Source of the DNA: DATAXV01 sp036272915
GTDB lineage: Bacteria > Chloroflexota > Dormibacteria > Dormibacterales > Dormibacteraceae
Direction of reading: 5' to 3'
NCBI GenBank assembly: GCA_036272915.1
Contig: DATAXV010000099.1
Location: forward strand, 1 to 42,356
DNA: 42,356 nucleotides
Positions within the stretch are counted from its first letter, which is position 1. The number at the start of each line of letters is the position of its first letter. The translations under genes were made by a program, and so were the position numbers. Positions 32,366 to 40,493 of this stretch are shown here, piece by piece. The notes under the pieces are model-generated. The model was not told where the DNA came from, did no database searches, and saw only the letters and a program-made list of their open reading frames with translations.

Positions 32366-33280
32366 ATGACCGCCGTCATCGAGACTGAGAAACTCACCAA
32401 GTCCTACGGGAGCCACCGCGGCATCAACGACGTGGACCTGGTGGTGGAGGAGGGGGAGGTCTTCGGCTTCCTCGGTCCCAACGGGGCCGGGAAGACGACC
32501 ACGATCCGCCTGACCCTCGACCTGATCCGTCCGACCAGCGGCAAGGCGCGCGTGTTCGGTCTGGACTCCACCCGCGACGCCGTCGCCATCCACCGTCGCA
32601 TCGGCTACCTCCCCGGGGAGTTCGCCCTCTACGACCGGCTCACCGGGGGCCAGACCCTGCAGTACTTCGCCAACCTGCGTGGCGGGGTCGACCGCGCCTA
32701 CCAGCACAGCCTCATCGAGCGCTTCGACCTCGACCCGAGCCGCCGCTTCCGCGAGTACTCCAAGGGCAACAAGCAGAAGGTGGGCCTGATCGCCGCCCTT
32801 CAGCACCGGCCCGAGCTGCTCATCCTCGACGAGCCGACGTCCGGCCTCGACCCGCTCGGTCAGCAGACCTTCTTCACCGTGATCGGGGAGGCGGCGGCCG
32901 AGGGCCACACCGTCTTCCTCTCCAGCCATGTGCTCTCCGAGGCGGAGAAGACCTGCGACCGCGTCGCCATCATCCGCGAGGGGAAGCTGGTCCGGGTCGA
33001 CCGGGTCGACGCGCTTCGCGACCTCGCCGTGCACGAGGTGGAGCTCCGCTTCACCGAGCCGGTGCCGGCCGAGACCTTCGAGCGCCTCGAGGGCGTGAGC
33101 CACGTGGTCGTCGAGGACCACACCCTGCGGATGCACGTCAACGGACCGATCGCGCCGGTCGTGAAGGCGGCCGCCGCCTTCCAGCTGGCCGACTTCGTCA
33201 GCCGGGAGCCCAGCCTGGAGGAGACCTTCCTTGCCGAGTACGGCAAGCAGCCGGTGGGGGTGAGTGGAGATGGCCGCTGA
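32366..33280 (+). CDS. ABC exporter ATP-binding protein (drug/ABC-2 type)
   Basis: 304-residue ATPase of the DrrA/CcmA-like group: Walker A GPNGAGKT (37-44), Q-loop region GYLPGEFALYDRLTG, signature YSKGNKQK (131-138; Ser-Lys-Gly in place of Ser-Gly-Gly, as in several ABC-2 exporters), Walker B LLILDEPTSGLD (151-162) and switch His in FLSSHVLSEAEKT. A C-terminal extension of about 85 residues is typical for the group. GAGGAG precedes ATG 32366. It overlaps the permease gene. Confidence 0.94.
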   Translation: MTAVIETEKLTKSYGSHRGINDVDLVVEEGEVFGFLGPNGAGKTTTIRLTLDLIRPTSGKARVFGLDSTRDAVAIHRRIGYLPGEFALYDRLTGGQTLQYFANLRGGVDRAYQHSLIERFDLDPSRRFREYSKGNKQKVGLIAALQHRPELLILDEPTSGLDPLGQQTFFTVIGEAAAEGHTVFLSSHVLSEAEKTCDRVAIIREGKLVRVDRVDALRDLAVHEVELRFTEPVPAETFERLEGVSHVVVEDHTLRMHVNGPIAPVVKAAAAFQLADFVSREPSLEETFLAEYGKQPVGVSGDGR

Positions 33281-34973
33281 GCTCGATCATTCGACGGTCC
33301 GCGCGCCGCGGCCCAGGGTCTCGCCGCTCCGCCGCGTCTACGGCCTGGGAAGCCTCTACGGCAAGAGCCTTCGCGACTCCAGGCTCTCCCTCATCATCGT
33401 CAATGCACTGATCGGCGGGCTGATGCTCGTCGCCGGCGCCGGGGTGGGCACGGTGTACGGGACGCCCAACTCCCGTCAGGGCCTGGCCAGGCTGGCCAAC
33501 GAGCTCACCCACAGCTCGCCGATACTCTCCGGCCTGATCGGCAACCCGGTCAACGTCGGCACCGTCGGCGGCTATGTGAACTGGAAATACGGGCCCGTCT
33601 TCATCTTCGTGGCCTGCATCTGGTCGATCCTCGCCCTCTCCGGCATGCTCGCCGGGGAGGCGCGCCGCGGCAGCCTCGACCTGCTCGCGACGACCCCCCT
33701 CGGCCGGCGGCGGATCGCCGTGGAGAAGCTCGCCGCGCACCTGACCGCGATGACCGTCATGGTCGTGATCGCGACCCTCGCCGCCTGGCTTATGGGCGTC
33801 GCCTTCGGCACGCTCCCCGGCGACAAGATCCCGTTCGCCGGCGCGCTCGACTACGGACTCTGGCTCGGCCTCGTCGCGCTGGCGTCCGGCTCGATCGCGT
33901 TCGTGCTCTCGCCCTTTCTGGGCCGCACCGGGTCGGCCGGCGTCGCCGGCTTCATCTTCGTCGCCGGGTACCTCCTCAACGGCTACAAGGCGGCGATACC
34001 CGCGCTCGGCGGGGTCGCCCACGCCACCTGGTTCGACTGGACGGCGAACAACATCCCCCTCGCCGCCCGGTACGACTGGCCCTCCCTGATCCCGGTCGCG
34101 CTGCTGATCGCGATCCTGCTCACCCTCGGCGTGGAGGCGTTTGTGCGCCGCGACCTCGGGGCGACGACCTCGCTGCAGCTCCCGCTCCTGCCCGGCGTCC
34201 TCGTCGGCCTGGCGGGCCCGATCCGCCGCTCCCTCGGCGACCGGGTCCCGAGCGCGATCGCCTGGGGTCTGGGCATCGGCTTCTTCGGCCTGGTGATGGC
34301 CGCCTCCAGCCGCTCGGCGGCAACCGCCCTGAACGGCCTCTCGCCGGACACGCTGAAGATCTTCCGCACCATCCTGCCCGCCTACAACCTGACCACCGCG
34401 GGAGGCTTCCTTCAGCTCGTCTTCGTCGAGATCGGCTACATCCTCGTCGGCTTCGCGGCGGCGATGCTGGTCTCGGGCTGGGCCTCCGACGAGACCTCCG
34501 GACGCCTGGAGATGCTGCTCTCGACGCCTCTCGCCCGCTGGCGGTGGGCGCTGACCGCCGCCGCCGGGGTGCTCCTCGCCATCGCCGTGATGACGGTCTT
34601 GCTCGCCGCCGGGGTGGCGATCGGAGCGCAGAGCGCGGGGAGCGACGTGGGCACGCCGATGGCGGGCAGCATCGAGCTCGGCCTCTACGCCGCCGCCGTG
34701 GCCGGTTTCGGCTTCGCCGCGGGCGGACTCCTCCGCACCTCGATCGCCGGCGAGGTGGCGGCCCTCGTCGTCATCCTGACCTTCCTCATCGGCCTGGTCG
34801 CCCCCGCCCTGAAGCTGCCCGACTGGGTGCAGCAGCTGGCGCTGACCCAACACCTGGGTCAGCCCATGGTCGGCAACTGGGACACGGCCGGGATCGTCGC
34901 CTGCGTCGTCATCGCCCTCGGCGGAGCGGCGATCGGCGCGTTCGGCATGACGCGCAGAGACATTCGACACTGA
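33264..34973 (+). CDS. ABC exporter permease, two ABC-2-like halves fused
   Basis: 569-residue integral membrane protein with about 12 predicted spans in two similar halves. Each half has a cytoplasmic loop of the kind ARRGSLDLLATTPLGRRRIA (first half) and TSGRLEMLLSTPLARWRWAL (second half), the likely contact with the ATPase. It forms the membrane part of the TetR-controlled exporter. The start is GTG 33264 or ATG 33270, both inside the end of the ATPase gene. A GC-rich hairpin follows the stop. Substrate unknown; such exporters often move lipophilic or toxic small molecules. Confidence 0.92.
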   Translation: MEMAAELDHSTVRAPRPRVSPLRRVYGLGSLYGKSLRDSRLSLIIVNALIGGLMLVAGAGVGTVYGTPNSRQGLARLANELTHSSPILSGLIGNPVNVGTVGGYVNWKYGPVFIFVACIWSILALSGMLAGEARRGSLDLLATTPLGRRRIAVEKLAAHLTAMTVMVVIATLAAWLMGVAFGTLPGDKIPFAGALDYGLWLGLVALASGSIAFVLSPFLGRTGSAGVAGFIFVAGYLLNGYKAAIPALGGVAHATWFDWTANNIPLAARYDWPSLIPVALLIAILLTLGVEAFVRRDLGATTSLQLPLLPGVLVGLAGPIRRSLGDRVPSAIAWGLGIGFFGLVMAASSRSAATALNGLSPDTLKIFRTILPAYNLTTAGGFLQLVFVEIGYILVGFAAAMLVSGWASDETSGRLEMLLSTPLARWRWALTAAAGVLLAIAVMTVLLAAGVAIGAQSAGSDVGTPMAGSIELGLYAAAVAGFGFAAGGLLRTSIAGEVAALVVILTFLIGLVAPALKLPDWVQQLALTQHLGQPMVGNWDTAGIVACVVIALGGAAIGAFGMTRRDIRH

Positions 34974-34988
34974 CCCCCCGTGGTCGAG

Positions 34989-35021
34989 CGGGGTGCTCCC
35001 GATCATTCCGGGGGCACCCCG
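34989..35021. terminator. Terminator-like hairpin after the ABC exporter operon
   Basis: CGGGGTGCTCCC (34989-35000) and GGGGGCACCCCG (35010-35021) form a stem of about 11 pairs with one mismatch or bulge and a nine-base loop, 15 bp after the permease stop. No T-run follows. Confidence 0.6.
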
Positions 35022-35056
35022 TTCCGGCCGTGCCGGTGCCGCTATCCTGGCTGCCC

Positions 35057-35788
35057 GTGAAGCGGTTCCTTCTCCTCCTGCCCCTCGGTCTTCTGCTCGT
35101 CTCCTGCCAGGCCGGCGCGGTCGGGGCGGGAACGTCGCCGACCCCGGCGGCCGTCCCGTCGGGCTCCGCCCACTCCCTCTCCCTACACGGCGTCGACGGT
35201 GTCGACCTGCGGGTGCCCGCCGAGCTCTACCTCGCGTCGGGGGCGACCGAGCGGCTGACGACGTCGGCGGCGCCGGCCGTGCTGGCGAAGCTCCGGGCCA
35301 CGGTCCAGGGGTCGGTGCTCCGGCTCAGCCTCGCCAACGGGGCCAGCATCTCCACCAACCAGCCCATCGTCTACCACCTCACCCTGCCCCGCGTGAGCAG
35401 CATCGCGGTGGAGGGAGCGGGGCTGCTGCAGGCGGCGTCGCCGGCCGGCGGCCACGTCCGTCTGCAGCTCGACGGAGCCGCCCGGGCTGACATCCAGAAC
35501 CTCCGCGCGAGTGACCTCACGGCACAGCTGACCGGTGCCTCCAGCGTCAGCCTGACCGGCTCGACGTCGACCGAGGAGGTCCAGATGAGCGGTGCCGGCG
35601 ACTACCGCGCGGACACGCTGGACGCCGAGCAGGTCAACATCAGCCTGAGCGGTGCCGGCGCCTGCCGCGTCCGCGCCGACCGCTCGCTGGACGTCACCAT
35701 CAACGGCCTGGGCAAGGTCACCTACGCCGGCCATCCGGCGTCGGTCCAGCGGCACGTGAGCGGCCTCGGCTCGATCACCGCGGAGTGA
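35057..35788 (+). CDS. DUF2807 (GIN-domain) lipoprotein
   Basis: 243 residues. Lipoprotein signal MKRFLLLLPLGLLLVSC with lipobox Cys17, a short Thr/Pro/Ser linker, then a beta-helix-like auto-transporter adhesin head domain of the DUF2807 type with repeats such as LTGASSVSLTGST, MSGAGDY and LSGAGACRV. It is expected on the outer face of the membrane, with unknown role. GTG 35057 is preceded by TATCCT (35043-35048) with an eight-base gap and no ribosome site, indicating a leaderless transcript separate from the exporter operon. It is convergent with the VOC gene, 12 bp away. Confidence 0.9.
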   Translation: MKRFLLLLPLGLLLVSCQAGAVGAGTSPTPAAVPSGSAHSLSLHGVDGVDLRVPAELYLASGATERLTTSAAPAVLAKLRATVQGSVLRLSLANGASISTNQPIVYHLTLPRVSSIAVEGAGLLQAASPAGGHVRLQLDGAARADIQNLRASDLTAQLTGASSVSLTGSTSTEEVQMSGAGDYRADTLDAEQVNISLSGAGACRVRADRSLDVTINGLGKVTYAGHPASVQRHVSGLGSITAE

Positions 35789-35800
35789 GCCCGGCGCGGG

Positions 35801-36187
35801 TCAGGCCAGACCGCGCTCCCCGACCGATCGCTCGATGCAGAACTCGTTGCCCTCGGGGTCGGCGAGCACGACCCAGCCGGTGCCGTCGGCCTCTCGGAAG
35901 TCGGCCAGCATCCGGGCGCCGGTGGCGAGCGCCCTGCCCACCGCCTCGTCACGCGTGCCCTCCAGAGGCATGACGTCGATGTGGACCCGGTTCTTGGCCG
36001 TCTTGCCCTCGGGGACGCGAATGAAGAGCAGGCCCGGGTGGGTGTCGACCGGCGGCGAGAGCTGGACCTCCCCGTCCTGCTCGGAACCCTCCAGCGAGAA
36101 GCCGGTGACCCCCTGCCAGAAGCGGGCCAGGGCGTGAGGGTCGGCGGCGTCGAAGGTGACGTTGTGGATCGGCGAGCGCGCGGTCAT
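35801..36187 (-). CDS. VOC-family (glyoxalase/bleomycin-resistance fold) protein
   Basis: 128-residue protein with one vicinal-oxygen-chelate unit: IHNVTFDAADPHALARFW, LFIRVPEGKTAKNRVHIDV, and WVVLADPEGNEFCIE, the usual C-terminal metal-ligand strand (Glu in NEFCIE). The sequence is of the actinobacterial type often annotated as glyoxalase, but its reaction is not predictable. A TACGCT box ends eight bases before ATG 36187, again consistent with leaderless expression. Confidence 0.92.
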   Translation of the reverse strand: MTARSPIHNVTFDAADPHALARFWQGVTGFSLEGSEQDGEVQLSPPVDTHPGLLFIRVPEGKTAKNRVHIDVMPLEGTRDEAVGRALATGARMLADFREADGTGWVVLADPEGNEFCIERSVGERGLA

Positions 36188-36236
36188 CGCTCCACAGCGT
36201 ACGGGCGCACTCGGACGCCCCCGGTCCTGATTCCGG

Positions 36237-36821
36237 TCAGCCCGCCCTGACCGGCCGGAAGACGGGGCTGGTCCGCATCTCCGTCTCGAGGTTGGTCACG
36301 CTCCCGTGGCCGGGGTAGATGGCGGTCCCCATCGGCAGCCGGGCCAGCCTCGTCCCGATCGACATCAGCTGGCGGCGGACATCGGTCTCCGGCGTCTGCT
36401 TGCCGATCCCGCCGGCGAGGAGGGTGTCGCCGGTGAAGAGGTGGTTGCCGACCAGGAAGCAGAGGCTGCCGGGCGTGTGCCCCGGCGTGTAGATGACCTG
36501 GAGGGAGAAGGCCCCGAAGGGGAGCGTGTCCTCGTCGGTCACGTAGCGGTCGGCGGAGCGGAGGTAGGCCTTGGCGTCGGCGACGTGCATCGCTGTCGAT
36601 GCCCCCGTGGCCTCCTTGAGCGCCTCCTTGCCGGCCACGTGGCCGGTGTGGCCGTGGGTGGCGACGATCCAGCGGAGGCTCACGCCCTTGAGCTGGCCGA
36701 TGATCTTCTCGGCCGGCTCGACCGCGTCGATGACGACCGCCTCATGGGTGCCGGGGCAGGTCACCAGGTAGCCGTTGACGTCGCGCTCTCCACGTATCTT
36801 GACGATGCTCAGACGTGCCAC
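36237..36821 (-). CDS. Metallo-beta-lactamase-fold hydrolase, HxHxDH motif changed to HxHxGH
   Basis: 194-residue single-domain MBL protein of the glyoxalase-II-like type: GYLVTCPGTHEAVVIDA, THGHTGH (55-61), YTPGHTPGSL (His115), LFTGDTLLAGGIG (Asp132) and IYPGHGSVT. The Asp normally found in THxHxDH is Gly60 (GGC instead of GAC), which would remove a ligand of the second metal. Other ligands are kept, so it may use one metal or a different chemistry. GTG 36821 follows TAATAC with a six-base gap. A role in thioester or lactone hydrolysis is plausible but unproven. Confidence 0.88.
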   Translation of the reverse strand: MARLSIVKIRGERDVNGYLVTCPGTHEAVVIDAVEPAEKIIGQLKGVSLRWIVATHGHTGHVAGKEALKEATGASTAMHVADAKAYLRSADRYVTDEDTLPFGAFSLQVIYTPGHTPGSLCFLVGNHLFTGDTLLAGGIGKQTPETDVRRQLMSIGTRLARLPMGTAIYPGHGSVTNLETEMRTSPVFRPVRAG

Positions 36822-36837
36822 GTGCTTGTATTACCCC

Positions 36838-36933
36838 ATGCACCTCGCCGCAATCCTGTTCGGCGTCTTCCTGATTCTGCTCATGCTGGTCTGGACCCTG
36901 GCCTACGTCCTGCGCCGGGCCAGGTGGCACTGA
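36838..36933 (+). CDS. Putative 31-aa single-span membrane protein
   Basis: ATG 36838 to TGA 36933 encodes 31 residues: a 20-residue hydrophobic span (AILFGVFLILLMLVWTLAYV) followed by a basic end (LRRARWH), a typical small membrane protein with its C-terminus in the cytoplasm. The upstream TATTAC is only three bases from the ATG, so the promoter is unclear. It lies divergently from the MBL gene and convergent with the 94-aa gene. A chance ORF is possible, but the composition is distinctive. Confidence 0.45.
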   Translation: MHLAAILFGVFLILLMLVWTLAYVLRRARWH

Positions 36934-36942
36934 GCCCGGGGA

Positions 36943-37227
36943 TCAGGCCCGCATATTCCTCAGCTTGGCGCGGATCTCGTCGAAGCGCTCGTGCTTGAAC
37001 AGGGGGACCTTGCCACGCGCCCGCTCCGGGTACTTCGCCGTCTGGATCGCCTCCAGCAGAAGCTCGACCTCCTCGGCGGTGAGGTGCAGCGTGTGCTGCG
37101 CCTTCTCCTCGGCGGGCTGGGCGTGCACGATCTCAGTGATCGTGTCGCGGGTCTCGGTGATCTGCGGCTTGGTCGGCCGGAACAGCTCCTCCGAACCCTC
37201 GAGTGTGACGCGCTTGAACTTCCCCAT
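36943..37227 (-). CDS. Hypothetical 94-aa protein downstream of parA
   Basis: Not recognised. Starts MGKFKRVTLEGSEELFRPTK and carries a helical segment LTAEEVELLLEAIQTAKYP and a basic end (FDEIRAKLRNMRA). No membrane segment. It begins five bases after the parA stop on the same strand, so the two should be co-expressed. No ParB motif (such as GERR or a KorB-like helix-turn-helix) is seen. It could be a small ParA partner. Confidence 0.75.
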   Translation of the reverse strand: MGKFKRVTLEGSEELFRPTKPQITETRDTITEIVHAQPAEEKAQHTLHLTAEEVELLLEAIQTAKYPERARGKVPLFKHERFDEIRAKLRNMRA

Positions 37228-37232
37228 AGCGA

Positions 37233-38057
37233 TCAGTGGTGGTTCAGCACGGCGGCTGCAAGCTGTCGGTAGGCCTTCGCACCATCTGACTGTCCAGCGT
37301 ACTGGAGGATCGACGCCGACGCCAGCGGTGACTCCGCGAAACGGATCGAATCCTTGATCGCGAAGTCGTAGACAAGGGGTCCGAAATGGGTCTTCACCAG
37401 GTCCAGGACCTCCTTCGAGTGAAGGGTCCGGGACTTGAAGATGGTGGGCAGGATCCCGATCACACGCAGGCGCGGGTTGAGCTTCGCGCGCACCCTGTCG
37501 ACGCTGCGCTGCAGCTGCTGCATGCCCTTCATGCCGAAGTACTCACACTGCAGCGGGATGATCACCTCGTCGGAGGCGACGAAGGCGTTGATGGTGATCA
37601 GGCTGAGAGACGGGGGACAGTCGATGATGATGAAGTCGTAGCGGTTGCGGGCCAGCTCGAGCTTCTCCTTGAGGATGCTCTCCCGGCCGATCTCGTTGAG
37701 CAGCTGTGTCTCCGCACCTGAGAGCTCGATGTTGCTCGGCAGGTAGTGGAGCCCGATGGCCTCGTTCTCGAGGACCACGTCATTGACCGAGCACTCAGGG
37801 TTGACGAGCAGGTCGTAGATCGTGTGCTCGAGGTCGTCAGGCGCCTTCACTCCCATGTTGATGGTCAGGTGTGCCTGGGCGTCGAGATCCACGAGCAGTA
37901 CGCGCCGGTCCTCCTCTGCGAGTGCCGCGCCGAGATTAACGGCGGTCGTCGTCTTTCCCACGCCGCCTTTCTGGTTTGCAATCGCGATCGTTCGGGCCAC
38001 GGGATCCGGGTTGGAGTCTACCTTAGAGACTCGATCGATCACGGGTAGCGTTGCCAC
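37233..38057 (-). CDS. parA: ParA/Soj-family partition ATPase
   Basis: Deviant-Walker ATPase that moves chromosomes, plasmids or protein cargo over the nucleoid. From GTG 38057 it has 274 residues: the Walker A KGGVGKTT (30-37) with the signature first Lys, DLDAQAHLT (the usual DPQGN/DLDPQ position), IIIDCPPSLSLIT, and PLQCEYFGMKGMQQL. There is no N-terminal helix-turn-helix, so it is of the chromosomal Soj type. TACAGT (38070-38065) ends seven bases before the GTG, so it is probably leaderless. No parB, dnaA or gidB is nearby, only a 94-aa gene, so it is an orphan or has an unusual partner. Confidence 0.93.
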   Translation of the reverse strand: MATLPVIDRVSKVDSNPDPVARTIAIANQKGGVGKTTTAVNLGAALAEEDRRVLLVDLDAQAHLTINMGVKAPDDLEHTIYDLLVNPECSVNDVVLENEAIGLHYLPSNIELSGAETQLLNEIGRESILKEKLELARNRYDFIIIDCPPSLSLITINAFVASDEVIIPLQCEYFGMKGMQQLQRSVDRVRAKLNPRLRVIGILPTIFKSRTLHSKEVLDLVKTHFGPLVYDFAIKDSIRFAESPLASASILQYAGQSDGAKAYRQLAAAVLNHH

Positions 38058-38094
38058 GCGTCCGACTGTACGGGGAGACCGTAGAATTCCGTCG
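38058..38094. promoter_or_regulatory. Compact divergent leaderless promoters (parA and membrane-protein gene)
   Basis: Only 37 bp separate the two GTG starts. TACAGT on the minus strand (38070-38065) and TAGAAT on the plus strand (38082-38087) each end exactly seven bases before their start codon. Neither gene has a ribosome site, so both transcripts should begin at the GTG. Confidence 0.7.
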
Positions 38095-38793
38095 GTGCTG
38101 GTCATCCCGTTCGCGGCTGGACTTGTGGGTCTCGTCTTCTCCCTCTTTGTGCTGCGGCAGTGGTGGTGGAGGCGCAAGCCTTATCAATTCGCCTGGGGAG
38201 TGGCCCTGGCCATGTTCGCCCTCGCCGCGGTGACAGAGGGGATGGCCGGCACAGTCGGCTGGTCGGACGCCTCCTATCGCCTGTACTACCTCTTCGGCGG
38301 CCTGCTTGACGTGCTCTGGCTGGGCGCCGGGTCGGTGCTGATCCTGCTCCGCCAGCGGGGCGCGGCCGCCGTCCTCCTCGTCGTCGGCGTCGTCTCCGCG
38401 GTCGCCATCGTCGGCATCGCCGCCGCCCCGGTGCACGGCGCGCTGCTGCATCAGGCGGTGCCGCCGCGCGGCGCCATCGACGGCATCGGTCCGATCCTGG
38501 CCCCGATCACCAACAGCCTGGGCAGCCTCGCCCTGATCGGGGGGGCCGCCTGGTCGGCGTGGACCGCCCGGCGCCACGGCGCCGCCCGGAATCGGGTCGG
38601 TGGTCTGGTCCTGATCGCGGGCGGCGCCTTCGTCGCCGCCGCGGCGCACGGGCTGGGCGGCGAGGTGGCGGGGATCCGGGTGCTGGCCCCGATTGGCGAA
38701 CTGGTCGCGATCGCCGTCATGTTCTGCGGTTACCTGGTACTGGAGAGCCCGCTCCGAGTCGGTCAGCGCAGAGCAGCAGAAGGCCGCACTTGA
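38095..38793 (+). CDS. Polytopic membrane protein of unknown function, 232 aa
   Basis: From GTG 38095 the protein is almost wholly hydrophobic, with about seven predicted spans (IPFAAGLVGLVFSLFVL, FAWGVALAMFALAAV, LFGGLLDVLWLGAGSVL, AAVLLVVGVVSAVAIVG, LGSLALIGGAAWSA, VGGLVLIAGGAFVAAAAHGL, LVAIAVMFCGYLV) and no known motif. Its stop overlaps the TTG start of the CvpA-family gene, so the two are co-translated. Confidence 0.8.
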   Translation: MLVIPFAAGLVGLVFSLFVLRQWWWRRKPYQFAWGVALAMFALAAVTEGMAGTVGWSDASYRLYYLFGGLLDVLWLGAGSVLILLRQRGAAAVLLVVGVVSAVAIVGIAAAPVHGALLHQAVPPRGAIDGIGPILAPITNSLGSLALIGGAAWSAWTARRHGAARNRVGGLVLIAGGAFVAAAAHGLGGEVAGIRVLAPIGELVAIAVMFCGYLVLESPLRVGQRRAAEGRT

Positions 38794-39524
38794 TCTTCGA
38801 CATCCTCATCGTCATCGCGGTCGTCGCGGCCGTGGCCATCGGCTTCCGCCGAGGCATGATCCAGCCCATCCTCTTCGAGATCGGCTTCGTCCTTGTCCTC
38901 TGGATCGGCTTCTCCCACTGGAACGGCATCACCAAGCTGTTCGCGCGCCTGCACCTGCCCGGCATCGTCGCCGCCCTGGTGCTCGTGATCCTGGCCGGGC
39001 TGGTCGCCTATGGCGTCGGGCGGGCCGGGGGGATCGTTCACCGCATGCCCCTGGTCCAGGGCTGGGACGGGCTTCTCGGGGTCTTCGTCCACGGGCTGAT
39101 CGCCATCCTCGCCTGCTACTTCGTGCTCTCGACGATGGTCGCGATGGGCAAGGCCCTGGGCCCGTCCGTTGACGGCTCGAGCCTCGACGCCGCCCAGGTC
39201 AGGACCATGCGCTACTACCTGCTCGGAAATCCCATCCTCGCCCGCGTGGTCAGCAAGAGCGACCTCAGGCAGGCCGTCGCCGCGGCCAAGCAGCCGGGAG
39301 GGGCGCAGATCTCGCAGTTCACGTCCCTGCACCGTCTGCAGTCGCTCTACGGCAACGTGCTGGAGTCGCAGCTGGCGGACTCCCACCTCGCTCCGGTGGT
39401 CTTCGCCATCGGCGACCATGTGCCCTTCGTCGGTCACTTCGGCCCCTCCGACCTGCCCAGCCGGGCCGCGCCCAGCCCGTCGCCCTCGGTGTCCCCGTCG
39501 GCCTCGCCGACGGCGGCCGCCTGA
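38790..39524 (+). CDS. CvpA-family membrane protein
   Basis: 244 residues. The first 150 show the CvpA pattern: IFDILIVIAVVAAVAIGFRR, GMIQPILFEIGFVLVLWIGF, two more spans, and a helical cytoplasmic or outer segment; the C-terminus ends in a Pro/Ser repeat (APSPSPSVSPSASPTAAA). CvpA proteins are linked to colicin V export, biofilm and division-related envelope traits, though the mechanism is unclear. The start is a rare TTG at 38790, overlapping the previous stop (TTGA) and preceded by AGAAGG at good spacing. Confidence 0.82.
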   Translation: MIFDILIVIAVVAAVAIGFRRGMIQPILFEIGFVLVLWIGFSHWNGITKLFARLHLPGIVAALVLVILAGLVAYGVGRAGGIVHRMPLVQGWDGLLGVFVHGLIAILACYFVLSTMVAMGKALGPSVDGSSLDAAQVRTMRYYLLGNPILARVVSKSDLRQAVAAAKQPGGAQISQFTSLHRLQSLYGNVLESQLADSHLAPVVFAIGDHVPFVGHFGPSDLPSRAAPSPSPSVSPSASPTAAA

Positions 39525-39534
39525 GCCGCGTTCG

Positions 39535-40416
39535 ATGACGATGGAGCTGAGTGGGCTCGCCCGATGGGCGGGGCTGGAGCAGGTCACGCAGGATCGCGCC
39601 GAGGTGGTCGTCGCCGGCATCCCGTACGACGGCTCCGCCGTGTACCGGAAGGGCGCCGCCCTGGCCCCGGACGCGATCCGGGTCCTCTCCGCCTCACTGC
39701 CGCCGGTGGACGAGCGAGGCCGCTCGCTGACCGGCCTCCATCTGCACGACCTCGGTGACCTGCGGATGGCGGACGGCGTCGAGGCGGGCTGGGCCCGTGT
39801 CGCCGACCGGCTCGCCGCCGTGCCCGCCGGCGCCGCCCTCAGCGTGCTCGGTGGGGATCACTGCGCGGCCATCCCGGTGCTGGCCGCGCAGGCCCGCAGG
39901 CATCCCGACCTGGCCCTGCTCTGGGTCGACGCCCACCCCGATCTCTGCGACAGTTCGCGGGGCGGCCGGTGGACCTGCGGCTGCGCCCTGCGGCGCGGGC
40001 TCGAGGTCTCCGGTATCGACCCCGCCGCGGTGGTCCTGGTCGGAGTCAGGGACTTCGACCCGGAGGAGATCGACTTCATCCGGGAGCGAGGCGTGACCAT
40101 GGTCACCGCCGCCGACCTCGACGACCAGCCGCAGGAATCGCTGGACCGGATCCGCGAGGCGCTGGCCGGGCGCTCGGTGCAGGTGTCCTTCGACATCGAC
40201 GCCCTCGACCCCGCCCACGCCCCCGGCACCGAGATCGCGGTGGCCGGCGGCATGAGCACCCGGCAGGCGCTGAGGCTGATCCGGCAGATCGCACAGGGAA
40301 CGTCCCTGGTCGGCTTCGACGTGTTCGAGGTGGCGCCTCCCCTGGATCACGCCGACGTGACCGTGCTCGCCGCCCTCAAGCTGCTGCTGGAGACCTGGCC
40401 CCTCCTCGAGGCCTGA
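39535..40416 (+). CDS. Ureohydrolase (arginase/agmatinase/formiminoglutamase family)
   Basis: 293-residue Mn-dependent ureohydrolase. All metal ligands are present: His109 in LGGDHC, Asp132, His134 and Asp136 in VDAHPDLCD, Asp220 and Asp222 in SFDIDALDPAHAPGTE. The substrate loop differs: where arginase and agmatinase have a conserved HG (SGNxHG or SHGxPF), this protein has GGRWTCGCALRR (143-154), lacking the His that assists catalysis. A guanidino substrate other than arginine is likely. ATG 39535 or ATG 39541 is the start, 10 bp after the CvpA gene. Confidence 0.9.
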   Translation: MTMELSGLARWAGLEQVTQDRAEVVVAGIPYDGSAVYRKGAALAPDAIRVLSASLPPVDERGRSLTGLHLHDLGDLRMADGVEAGWARVADRLAAVPAGAALSVLGGDHCAAIPVLAAQARRHPDLALLWVDAHPDLCDSSRGGRWTCGCALRRGLEVSGIDPAAVVLVGVRDFDPEEIDFIRERGVTMVTAADLDDQPQESLDRIREALAGRSVQVSFDIDALDPAHAPGTEIAVAGGMSTRQALRLIRQIAQGTSLVGFDVFEVAPPLDHADVTVLAALKLLLETWPLLEA

Positions 40417-40493
40417 TACCTCACCTCTCCGGACGGTCGATACCGGGGGCGCGGCCCGAGCTCGACAGCGCCCGACACTCCCGCCGGAGGTGA

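Noticed and set aside
33198..35006. 602-codon minus-strand open frame opposite the ABC permease
   Set aside because: Very charged, repetitive antisense translation; the plus strand encodes a 12-span permease.
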